A stretch of 64,000 nt of DNA from Diploptera punctata. Taxonomy: Eukaryota; Arthropoda; Insecta; Blattodea; Blaberidae. Under the pieces are notes generated by a model. It saw nothing but the letters and a program-made list of their open reading frames with translations, ran no database searches and was not told where the DNA came from. The position numbers were made by a program, and so were the translations under genes. Positions 53,801 to 63,778 of the stretch are shown here, piece after piece. Numbering within the stretch: position 1 is the first letter of the stretch; the number at the start of each line of letters is the position of its first letter. The DNA is taken from assembly GCA_030220185.1 (NCBI GenBank), contig JASPKZ010007537.1:483001-547000 (forward strand), written 5' to 3'.

Positions 53801-53832
53801 AAATAAATACAGGCCTATGCATAAATAATACT

Positions 53833-55200
53833 GACTATTTAACTCGTGCCCGAAATGGGAGTTAATGACCAATCAAATTTCAATGATTTTTTATTTACAA
53901 CCAATCACAGTCGTGTTTCGCCTAGAATTTACCAACTAAAGTTTATCATAATAAAAAAAGCTCCTCCTTTTTAACATTAAACGTGAATAGGTCATAGCAT
54001 TATTTTGCAGTGATTGACCCAGCAAGAAATACGGCTACCAGATTGTATATATAGTGCATGAATATCAACACGTAGCGCGTGCGGGAGTTAATATAAAAAT
54101 ATTTGTAGCAATTGATTAAACCACAAAAAAAAACTCTTTGCACTTTCTTAAATGTATTTTTTCCCAGTTAATAACACTCCAGAAAAATATAATTGTCATA
54201 TTTACATCATAGGACATCAGAAATTAATGAATATACAGTTTGATGTGCTTCATTTTTTCTCCACTAGAGTGAATTCTTACAATATTGCGTTCCTTTTGTA
54301 ATACATAATATGATCTCGTTGCAGTGATGAACAAAAGAAACAAATGAAGCGTACCAATCGTTTCTCATTAGTTTTCAAACATCGCCGTTTACATTAAATA
54401 TATAAATATTTTAAAATAACTATATTTAAATAATGATTTGTGAGTAAACAGCTTTTTTTTCGTTAAATAGTCCTAACAAATGCCACTCTTGATTTCCAAA
54501 TTATCTAGATAAATTCACTCCTCACGTGGCATTACTTATGACTATTTAACTCATGCCCCAAATGGGAGTCAATGACCAATCATGTTTAAATGAATTTTGT
54601 TTTACAATCAATCACAGTCGTGTTTCACCTCGATAATTATCGAATTTTGATTACCAAAATAAAGAAAACTCCTCCTTTTTTAATATTCTGAACAGGCCAG
54701 AGCATTATTTTGCAGTGACTTACTCTCTAATAAATACGTTGCATGTAGCAAATAATGAACAGATTCCTTCGACCTACACATCTGATATTTGTGTGTTCAA
54801 TAATTGTGTTTTTAAATACTGATTTTACGGAGTTGTTTCCGAAAAAAATGAATTAATAACCTACAACATTCGTTATAATCTTATAATATACAGTTTGATG
54901 TTTCATTTTTTCTCCACTAGGGTGCATTCTTACAATATTGCGATCATATTTGGCAGTAAATAGTATGATCAAATTGCAGTGATGAACAAATTAAACATAA
55001 CCAAACCTTTCTCATTTGTTTTCAAACATCACCATTTACATTAAATACATAAATATTTTTAAATTACTTCATTTAAATAATAATTTGTGAGTAAATAGCT
55101 TAATTTTATTCGTTAAATAGTCCTGAAAAATGGCATTCTTGATTTCTGATTTCCAAATCCTCTAGATAAATTGGAAATCACTCGTGGCATTATGTATAAA
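53833..55200. repeat. Two 0.7-kb repeat units in tandem
   Basis: Units about 53833-54540 and 54541-55200. Each starts at CTATTTAACTC(R)TGCCC and ends at a CTCGTGGCATTA block; the second has diverged more in its first half. Same family as 42224-42960. Confidence 0.8.
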
Positions 55201-55640
55201 AATAGTCTAACCAGGATATATACCAGACGGAAATTTATTATCACCTATAATTAGGATAATTTCGAAACTTATTTTCGAGTTTTAAATACAAACTACCCGT
55301 TTAAAAAATACGACAAACATGTTACAGTTTGTGCTATAAATCCCTACGACGAACAACCCGGCTAAGCTCTACTTTGTTTTCCACAATCGTCAAGGAAAAT
55401 GTAAGGTTGGAATTTCATTGTTATAATATTCCACTTAATTTTCTCATAATCTAATAAAAATGCATACAAGCGAATTTCTATAACACACACATAGGCATAA
55501 AAATACACAAACATCTCAAATATAAATTGTAGACAAACTAAATAAATTTGCAATAATTAGCAATGATAGAACGAATAATAAAAAAATCAAACAAAAGAGT
55601 AACGAGGAAATATCTTGCATATCAATACAGGAAATACACA
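55200..55640. other. No gene recognised
   Basis: AT-rich, no motif-bearing ORF. Confidence 0.4.
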
Positions 55641-55661
55641 GCGAAATACAAATATTAACTA

Positions 55662-56174
55662 ACTAACTAACTCACTGGCACTATCGAACCCATAGGTTCA
55701 TGGCCGCACGGGCATAAGCTCTCCATAAATTCCTATCATGAGCTAGTGTTTTTCAATCATCCCTGTATAATCTACTTCCCTCAAATCATAGTTAATGTTA
55801 TTCTCCCACCTCATTCTTGGTCTACCAACTGGGCGTTTTCCTTCTGGTTTTACTACAAGAAGCTTCCATGCACGTCTTTCATTCCCCATTCGTGCCACAT
55901 GTCCTGCCCATCACAGTCTACGCGATTTAACTGTTCTTATTATATCTGGCTTCCTATAAAGACCATGTAGTTGACTGTTAGTAGTCTTCTCCATTCACCT
56001 GTCTGGTTCATCTCCAAAAAAAAATCCTAAGAAATTTATTCTCAAATACTCGGAATCTCCTTTCCTCCTTTAAAATAAGAGTCCATTTTCGCATCCATAT
56101 AATGTAACTGGTAGAATAATAGTTTTATATATTTTCAGTTTAACGTTTTTTAAAGGAGTTTGGACGTCAAGAGT
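55662..56174 (-). mobile_element. RTE-A, 5'-truncated, GTTA tail
   Basis: Flanked by GAAATACAAATATTAACTA (55643-55661) and GAAATACAAGTATTAACTA (56175-56193), a 19-bp duplication with one difference. Frames are broken. Confidence 0.9.
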
Positions 56175-56194
56175 GAAATACAAGTATTAACTAT

Positions 56195-56940
56195 AAATAA
56201 TAAGAATAAAAAAATACTGAAAATAAGTTTTTAGGCAAATCTATAAGTTCAAAATATAAAAAATAATATTATATTCCTTATCACAATACTTAGTCAATAT
56301 AGGAAAATATTTCGAAGAGTTTTCTCTCTCTCGTAAACCATTTTTTTAAATTCTCCATCCACAATATGTTTAATTTCGCTCATTTGATAGTAATTTTATT
56401 AGGATTAATAAAAACGTTGAACATCTGTTGGAATTTTTTGTTTGAGAATTGATTTATCTGCTGACATAAAGAATAGAAAATACCCAATTCTACTTTAAAT
56501 GCATTGAGATATAAAATCTTCCTGCAAGAAATAAACTTAAAATGGCTATCTTAAGCTACATTGACAGAGATATGGTAGGAGAATGCATGATGTTGCAACA
56601 TTATTTGAAAAGGAATAACAAGTCTTCTGATATCGACTAAGCATGTTTGAGGTAGGTTATCGCCCTATTGGACTTGGAAGCCAGCAGCCATGCCGGCATG
56701 GCGACAGGCCACACCCCGCCCGCCATCCTCATCATCTTTCATTGTCAGGGTCGATTACGCGGCTAAAAACCACTATAGTTAAACGCGTCTCTGTGAGAGG
56801 GCAACACTAGCTTATACAATTTCATTTTATGCATACCTACGCCATCTAGTGTATAAAATCTGTATTAAGATTAAACCGGCCTCGTTGACTTACATATGAA
56901 TCAATATGGCAAACAGGACTTGGATGAAAATTGATCTAAA
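56195..56940. other. No gene recognised
   Basis: Unassigned sequence with a short GC-richer patch near 56670-56740. No ORF with a known motif. Confidence 0.4.
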
Positions 56941-56942
56941 CC

Positions 56943-57159
56943 ATTATCAGGAAACAAATTGGAAAAACAAATGTAAAACTATGGCAATTAACAATACTTA
57001 CTCACTGGCACTATCGAACCTGTAGGTTCATGGCCGCACGGACATAAGCTCTCCATATGTCCGTGTGGCCATGAACCTATGGGTTCGATAGTGCCAGTGA
57101 GTAAGTATTGTTAATTGCCATAGTTTTACATTTGTTTTTCCAATTTGTTTCCTGATAAT
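56943..57159. repeat. Palindrome containing two inverted RTE-A 3' ends
   Basis: Arms of about 103 bp (56943-57045 and 57057-57159) and an 11-bp loop AAGCTCTCCAT. Each arm holds the last about 50 bp of RTE-A, its GTAA tail and the same outer flank (GTAAAACTATGGCAATTAAC). Confidence 0.9.
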
Positions 57160-57193
57160 TGTTTAAATAAATTTTCATAACAATAAACCTTAG

Positions 57194-57436
57194 ATGTTGA
57201 GTGATTCCGGGCTATGTGGCCGTGGTCCATAGTTGGTGTTGATACCAGACGTTTCGCCCTCAACTGCGGAGGGCATCTTCAGTGTCCATAGTTGGTGTTG
57301 ATACCAGACGTTTCGCCCTCAACTGCGGAGGGCATCTTCAGTCGCCACTGAAGATGCCCTCCGCAGTTGAGGGCGAAACGTCTGGTATCAACACCAACTA
57401 TGGACCACGGCCACATAACCCGGAATCACTCAACAT
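57194..57436. repeat. Palindrome with three hammerhead-like cores
   Basis: Right arm 57346-57436 pairs with 57194-57284; a 59-bp direct repeat (57226-57284 and 57285-57343) lengthens the left side. Each unit contains CTGAAGA, a GCCCTC/GAGGGC stem and GAAAC. Related to 15161-15345. Confidence 0.85.
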
Positions 57437-57853
57437 TATGATTACCGGCCGTGAAAGCCTGCATTCAACTAATAAACCTTAGATTTGGACAGGGTGTATC
57501 TTTCTAAAATTGCCATCGCTGCCATTAGAGGATCAATTTCAATTTTAAGAAACCATATTTACAAAATGTCTACTTTATAGTATGTATACTTCAATTAGGC
57601 CTACAATTTGAATTTTTTAAAATGTATTTACAAAATGTATTTCATCAATTCCAAAAATTGGCTGAATCACTTTGTCCTTGAGGCAATCCTCTAATGGGGA
57701 AAGTTCTATATAATAATTCCCTCCAATTTGCAGATGATCAACTTATTTTGGCACAAGAGTATGAAGACAGAATATATTACCCATAATAGAATCAAGAATA
57801 TAATAAATGCGAACTAAAGGTGAATATGGAAAAAACCAAGTATATGGCCATTG

Positions 57854-58626
57854 CTGATGATGTAGTACTACTGGCCGATAGCGAGGAGATACTAAAGGCC
57901 AACACGCACACACTATTGAGTAACACTAAGAAATTCAGTATATAATGGAAATGGACAGCTAATGACAAATGAGGGAAATTTTGAGGAAGTGGCTGAATTC
58001 AAATACCTAGGAACAATAATCACAAATAGGAATGAGATGCACAAAGAAATTAAACATAGGCTCAATTCTGGAAATGCTTGCTATTATGCATTGCAGAGAC
58101 TCTTGATGTCCCAACTCCTTTCAAAAAACGTTAAGCTGAAAATATATAAAACTATTATTCTACCAGTTATATTATATGGATGCGAAACATGGACTCTTAC
58201 TTTAAGGGAGGAAAGGAGATTACGAGTATTTGAGAATAAAGTTCTTAGGAAAATTTTTGGACCAAAGAGAGATGAACAGACAGGTGAATGGAGAAGACTA
58301 CATAACAATGAACTACATGGTCTTTATAGGAAGCCAGATATAATAAGAACAGTTAAGTCTCGTAGACTGCGATGGGCAGGACATGTTGCACGTATGGGGA
58401 ATGAAAGACGTGCATGGAAACTTTTTGTAGGAAAGCCAGAAGGAAAACGCCCAGTTGGTAGACCAAGAATGAGGTGGGAGAACAACATTAACTATGATTT
58501 GAGGGAAGTAGAATATACAGGGAATGATTGGAAAGTATTGGCTCAGGATAGGGATGTATGGAGAGCTTATGTCCGCGCGGCCATGAACCTACGGGTTCGA
58601 TAGTGCCAGTGAGTAAGTAAGTAAGT
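57854..58626 (+). mobile_element. RTE-A, 5'-truncated, GTAA tail, inserted in LINE F
   Basis: Flanked by AAGTATATGGCCATTG at 57838-57853 and 58627-58642. Begins just before the catalytic box (ADDVVLLADS). The tail is (GTAA)n. Confidence 0.92.
57962..58603 (+). CDS. RTE-A ORF C-terminal part (213 codons)
   Basis: Unbroken from MTNEGNFEEVAEFKYLGTII through YGCETWTLTLREERRLRVFE, RRLRWAGHVARMGNERRAWK and REVEYTGNDWKVLAQDRDVW to AMNLRVR and TAG. Good reference for the family C-terminus. Upstream 60 bp carries the RT box but a small deletion shifts the frame. Confidence 0.88.
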   Translation: MTNEGNFEEVAEFKYLGTIITNRNEMHKEIKHRLNSGNACYYALQRLLMSQLLSKNVKLKIYKTIILPVILYGCETWTLTLREERRLRVFENKVLRKIFGPKRDEQTGEWRRLHNNELHGLYRKPDIIRTVKSRRLRWAGHVARMGNERRAWKLFVGKPEGKRPVGRPRMRWENNINYDLREVEYTGNDWKVLAQDRDVWRAYVRAAMNLRVR

Positions 58627-59249
58627 AAGTATATGGCCATTGGAGACATTCATCAAGATTTGATACTGGAAGATGAAATGGGGGTAATTAAACACACAGA
58701 GGAATACAAATATTATTTGGGAGTAAAAATTACAGAAGATGGGAAGCAGGAAAAGTATATAAGATCAAAGATATATAATATCAGGAAAATATGTAATATC
58801 TGCCCTGAATGGAATATTAAAATTTTTAAAACAATAGAAGTATTATGACTTATGGTTTAGAGGTTTGGACTATAAATTATCAGATGAAAAGAAAATTAAT
58901 GGTAGCAGAAATAGACTATTGGAAAAGATCTGCTAAGATATCAAGGAGAGAGAAAATTAGAAATAAGGTTATAAAAGAGAACATGAATGTACAAGACTCA
59001 ATTTTAGAATTTATCTAAGAAAAGCAACTAAAATATTACGGGCATATTAGGCAAATGGAGGAAGAAAGATTACCGAAGAAAATAATGGAATGGACACCAT
59101 CAGGAACGAGAAGGAAATGACTACCAAATCTCACGTGGATCCAAGGGATTAGAGAAATTTTGAAGGACTGGGAAATAGAGAAAGATATGTGTTATAATGG
59201 AGACAAATGGAGGAAAATTATAAAGCGAAATTGAAGAGAAATCATTTCT

Positions 59250-59580
59250 GCCAGAAAAATGTATTACATTGTTAAAAACCAGAAAAAAAAATATATATCA
59301 GGAAACAGAATAATAAAAATGACAGCTTTATCTTAAAGATAAAACTTTTGTAGAATCTTATGGCCAACCGGAACCTTTATGAATATTATAATAATTACAC
59401 ATACATTACAGGAACATTTTAAGTCCTATATTGAATAAATGCATTAAACTAGAGATTTTGCAAACTACTATATGCCTGAAACCAACATTGGGCATATACA
59501 CTATGCTAACAAAATTACATTATATACAATTGACCATAAATTCAAGTAGATTATGCATATCAGTTGTATTCAAAGTTTGA
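59250..59580. other. No gene recognised
   Basis: AT-rich sequence with nothing identifiable. Confidence 0.4.
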
Positions 59581-59630
59581 TATATAACTAACTCACTCAC
59601 TGGCAATATCGAAATCATAGGTTCATGGCG

Positions 59631-59970
59631 ATAACATATCCATCCATAGTAATTCTGCCCGAGGACAGGTCCTTCACTGTAATCATAGCATTTTCATGCT
59701 ATGCTTGCAGCTTTACTAGGGAATTGTAGGTGTGGTAGCTTCCCGTTGCTTTCCACACCAGTGAAGGATGATAATGATAAGGATGATGATGGTGATGATG
59801 GCCATATGATTTCGGGGACCATTTGGGCCTTAAAGTTTTCCTGACATTTGTCTTACAGGTGAGGAAAAACCCGATAAAAACCTCATCCAGAAAAACTGCC
59901 CCAACTGGGGATCGAACCCGGACCCGCTGCGTGACAAGGCGGCAGACTACCTCGAGACCACAGCGGTGGA
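59631..59970 (-). repeat. SINE-4, nested in RTE-A
   Basis: Head near 59966 (GTCCACCGCTGTGGTCTCGA), B box GGGTTCGATCCCC, GAT-rich tract near 59770-59800. Flanks share ATAACATA, a likely 8-bp duplication. Confidence 0.85.
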
Positions 59971-60357
59971 CGCAATAACATAAGCTCTCCATAAATCCTT
60001 GCCCTGAGCTAATATTTTCTAATTTTTCCTTGTATAGTCTACTTCCTTCAATAATTATGGTTAATGTTATTCTTCCACCTCATTTTGGCCTATATACTGG
60101 GCACTTTCCCTCTAGTTTCCTACAAGGAATTTCCATGCCCTTCTTTCATTCCCCATTCGTGCCACATGTCCTGCTCATCACAGTCTATGAGATTTCACTG
60201 TTATTATATCTGGTTTCCCATAAAGATTATGTAGCTGCTCCATTTTTCTGTATGTTCATCTCTCTTTGGTCCAAAAATGTTCCTAAGAAGTTTACTTTCA
60301 AATACTCAATCTTATCTCCTACCTTAAAGTAAGATTCCATGTTTCACATCCACATAA

Positions 60358-60939
60358 TGAAATGAAATTATTCGCATCAGTGATCACCCCGATCGTCACC
60401 TACGGGATAGAACTGATATGGGAGAAACTATCGACCAGCGATTTGGAGAGGTTAGAAAAACTAAAACCAAGATTCATCAAAAAGGCATTAGGTGCAAGCA
60501 AATACACACCAAATAGAATGGCCTATATGCTAGCCAGAGAAACCTTCTTCCTAGAGGACCTGAGGCAAAGGATACTACTGCCAGCAACGGAGCCATATAA
60601 GAAAGTCATCGAAAAAAAGAAACAGAGAGAAAAAGAGATCGACGAAGATTTCTACGCCTCAGATGCCATGGTAAACAGAGAGTGGACTGGAAGTAACCAA
60701 CCACAAAGGCACAGAATCATAGGTTTAGCAACACACGGATATCATCACAAAATGTGCAAAAATACAAAATTCCACCAACCGAGTGATTCGTGTGAATGCA
60801 AGATATGCGACCAAAAGTGTGAGCGATACCATTACAAACAATGCAGAATATGGACAGGATCACTGAACGAACTCATAAAAGACAAATCATAAACTTATAA
60901 CTTAATGCTCTTTCGAGTGCCTCTTACCAATTTATTATT
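60358..60939 (+). mobile_element. 5'-truncated LINE nested in RTE-A
   Basis: Bounded by the perfect 12-bp repeat ACATCCACATAA at 60346-60357 and 60940-60951. Ends in a TTTATTATT-type tail. Less AT-rich than the surrounding LINE fragments. Confidence 0.9.
60362..60892 (+). CDS. LINE C-terminal ORF with zinc-knuckle-like end (176 codons)
   Basis: Starts in the region after the RT (MKLFASVITPIVTYGIELIW, SDLERLEKLKPRFIKKALGA) and ends with a CECKICDQKC...H...C cluster (about residues 150-167), a cysteine-histidine motif as found at the end of some LINE ORF2 proteins. No RT palm or endonuclease. The clade is not certain. Confidence 0.75.
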   Translation: MKLFASVITPIVTYGIELIWEKLSTSDLERLEKLKPRFIKKALGASKYTPNRMAYMLARETFFLEDLRQRILLPATEPYKKVIEKKKQREKEIDEDFYASDAMVNREWTGSNQPQRHRIIGLATHGYHHKMCKNTKFHQPSDSCECKICDQKCERYHYKQCRIWTGSLNELIKDKS

Positions 60940-61024
60940 ACATCCACATAACTTAGAGAATAACAGTTTTATACATTTTCAGTTTAATGTTTTTTTAGGG
61001 AAGTTGGGACAACCAGAGTCCAGT

Positions 61025-61640
61025 GGCAGCTGGTGGATGAAAAAATAGGATGTGATAACATGATGACATGTTTAGCCCTAATGACTAGCCTCAAGATTTG
61101 TCGATTCAAACAAACACATTCATTAAATCGAAGAGTACATAGTCTTGAATTTTCCCTTAGAGCATCTGCGATTGTATTACGATTTTTCCAAAGCTTTCAA
61201 CTGCAAATTACACTTCAAATACTCCTCGGAATCTTTAAGCTTATTTAGAGAACGCATCACATTTTGAAAGTCACAAAACTCTTGTTTATTCCAGACACCA
61301 AATTTATTACTAAACAAAACACATGGCCAACAAAAGAATTTGTGTAATGTCACATAATTGCATAATCATGAGCATTGTTCCCTTATAAAAATAAATATTA
61401 ATTAACCCTGACACACAAGGTACAAATATAAAATAAACTTTTAAAATAATTAACTATAAACCAAGAATTTTTTAATGAAGATTGTATGACTTGGCAGTAC
61501 CATTAAACGAGCCTGGTGCAATGAGAAGTAATATGCTATTTGTGTTTTAAGAAACTAAAGTAATTTAGGTAGAAATTATATTTGAATAGAAAAATATATA
61601 ATCAAATGAGTTGGTGTTTACTTGATGAAAATCCATATCT
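61025..61640. other. No gene recognised
   Basis: A 71-codon ORF (61033-61248 plus) has no known motif. The rest is AT-rich. Confidence 0.35.
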
Positions 61641-61644
61641 ATTA

Positions 61645-62398
61645 ATGAAATAAAAATAAAACTTACTTTTATTTGATTTCTATATTTATTAAGATATAAT
61701 TCATAGACTGTGATGGGCAGGACAAGTTGCACGTATGGGGAATGAAATACTTGCATGGAAGCTTCTTGTAGGAAAGCCAGGTAGACCAAGAATGAGGTGG
61801 GAGAATAACATTAACTATGATTTGAGGGGAGTGGATTATACAGGGAATGATTGGAAAGCATTAGCTCAAGATAGCGATGTATGGAGAGCTTATGTCTGCG
61901 CAGTCTTGAACCTACGTGTTCGATAGTGCCAGTGAGTAAGTAAGTAAGTATAATTCAGTGACAGCTGTTTTGTTACACTGTACCTTCTTCAGACATGTTA
62001 ACAAATTATGAATTGTGTTATTATAGTAGGCTACATATCAACTGATCTAAGCAACAATACAACAATAATTTATTTACATTTTTTAATTTAACAAAGGCGG
62101 TTCATTCAAATCAAGTTGAGAATTTAACAGTTTATTACTAGAAATAAATGAATTGAAAAGTAGTAATAAACTGTTAAATTCTCAACTTGATTTGAATGAA
62201 TCACCTTTGTTAAATTAAAAAATTTAAATAAATTATTGTTGTATTGTTGCTTAGATCAGTTGATATGTACTATAATAACACAATTCATAATTTGTTAACA
62301 TGTCTGAAGAAGGTACAGTGTACCGAAACAGCTGTCACTGAATTATATCTTAATAAATATGAAAATCAAATAAAACTAAGTTTTATTTTTATTTAATT
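61645..62398. repeat. Long palindrome with RTE-A in one arm
   Basis: Left arm 61645-62140 (minus its RTE-A insertion, about 240 bp) pairs with right arm 62161-62398, loop about 20 bp. The right arm carries CTGAAGA-stem-GAAAC at 62304-62329; in the left arm the equivalent is mutated (CAAAAC). Confidence 0.9.
61704..61948 (+). mobile_element. RTE-A, 5'-truncated, GTAA tail
   Basis: Encodes ARMGNEILAWKLLVGKPGRP to LNLRVR (61735-61926, small deletion). Flanked by TATAATTCA at 61695-61703 and 61949-61957. The intact right arm of the palindrome shows the empty site. Confidence 0.92.
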
Positions 62399-62399
62399 A

Positions 62400-62830
62400 A
62401 GAAAAATATATGCTCAGACTGGGGTTTGAATCCGCGAAGCTACAAAATGCTCACCATTGAGTCAAATCTGAAATGTAGATATTGTGGTGTCAATTGAAGG
62501 CAACGTACTAAACCAAAACACCCTTATTGTCCAACACAGATCCAATTTAAGCGCTGACGTGTTTCGCTAAAATGTACACCAAGTCTTCACCCACAGTCAG
62601 AATTTTAGAAGTCTAGAACTGGTTCTCTATGGTCTGGATATGTCTCATTGAAGTGATGTGCTAATCACATGTCACTCGTTAACATCTGTAGGTAAATAAG
62701 CATAAATTAATTATCTTGGTTAAGAAACTCCCACTTGGGAGCATCCATGTCCCCATGCAGGATGTATGGGATATATACAAATGTTTATATATTAAATTTG
62801 GGAATTTTTAACATTATGAGGTTCAATTAA
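62400..62830. other. No gene recognised
   Basis: A tRNA-like stretch on the minus strand near 62425-62475 (CAATGGTGAGCATTTTG, GGATTCAAACCCC) may be a SINE head. Otherwise unassigned. Confidence 0.35.
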
Positions 62831-63130
62831 TAATAATTAAATGAATCGTGATTTTTTTCTTACCTCATACATCTATGTTTCTTTAAACACAGCACTGCAG
62901 TATCGGCGACACTTTGTCGTCAAAATAACACCAGATGGCAGTTTGAAGAGGAATTCCTTCAAAAGAACACCAGATGGCAATCTAGATAATTACCGGCAAA
63001 AAGGAGAAAAAATTGACAGTCGTGAAAACAGCTGACAATGACGACAAAGTGTCGCCGATACTGCAGTGCTGTGTTTAAAGAAACATAGATGTATGAGGTA
63101 AGAAAAAAATCACGATTCATTTAATTATTA
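62831..63130. mobile_element. 300-bp MITE with perfect 91-bp TIRs
   Basis: Arms 62831-62921 and 63040-63130 are exact reverse complements over 91 bp (read by eye). The 118-bp centre holds two ACACCAGATGGCA units. No ORF of note. Confidence 0.9.
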
Positions 63131-63700
63131 ATATACAAATGTTGTTGTTTTGAAATGGCTGGAGCTTGATTTACACCATTAGTCGTCTTGCTTCCCAATA
63201 AAATCCTGCAATGTCTTTCCTGTCCTTTTTTTCGGGGTCAAGTCACCTATAATTTAGCAAATGTTCCTTTTATAAGATTCATGATGTGTTCCGTTGAGGT
63301 TTATTCGTTGAGGAGACGGACCTTTCAGGTGAATATTCTACAATTTCAAATGTTCCTTGCTTAGGAGAATATTTTCTCCACACAAGGAGCATCCCATAGT
63401 TCTAGGGACAATCCCCATTCTATGAAGAAAGTCATGACCCGTTTCCAATCTGAAGAGAGCTACTGCTATTCTTCTAGGGAGGTGTTTTATTGTTTCAGAA
63501 TATTTCGCTATGTCTTCATATCTCTTATTTTGAAGATCTTTTATATTCTATTCTCTTCTTTTGAGATGTACAGAAATCATAAATAACAAAATCCTCTATA
63601 TTACATTGCAGTCAAAGCTTTTATAAATGGCATGTAAAAATTTCACTCCCTTATTATTAATAAATTCTGAAAAAAAAGTCCATTTATAAGCAGTATTTTA
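63131..63700. other. No gene recognised
   Basis: 63305-63345 repeats GAGGAGACGGACCTTTCAGG and GAATATTCTA from the block inserted in the MITE at 27819-27931. The rest is unassigned. Confidence 0.4.
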
Positions 63701-63707
63701 TTTAATA

Positions 63708-63778
63708 CTAGCGGGACCCACAACGTTCACATGGAGAAAATAATTTAAACAGGTTATGTATAAACGACGTGTCGGTTG
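63708..63778 (-). mobile_element. Helitron-like 3' end
   Basis: On the minus strand the sequence ends GTGGGTCCCGCTAG|TATTA, similar to CCGGGTACGCTAG|T at 31776. Only the last about 40-70 bp can be recognised. Confidence 0.45.

Larger units (their letters stand above)
57690..59250 (+). pseudogene. LINE F RT fragment, interrupted by RTE-A
   Basis: 57690-57853 reads SLQFADDQLILAQEYEDRI and CELKVNMEKTKYMAIG. After the RTE-A insertion the same frame continues at 58633 (MAIGDIHQDLILEDEMGVIK, YYLGVKITEDGKQEKYIRSK), and then broken pieces with GHIRQMEEERL- and LEFI-type motifs up to about 59230. Family F is my own label. Confidence 0.7.
59585..61020 (-). mobile_element. Old RTE-A copy with SINE-4 and LINE insertions
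   Basis: RTE-A pieces at 59585-59630, 59971-60345 and 60952-61020 are collinear on the minus strand. The gaps are a SINE-4 (59631-59970) and a plus-strand LINE (60358-60939). GTTA-type tail. Confidence 0.85.
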
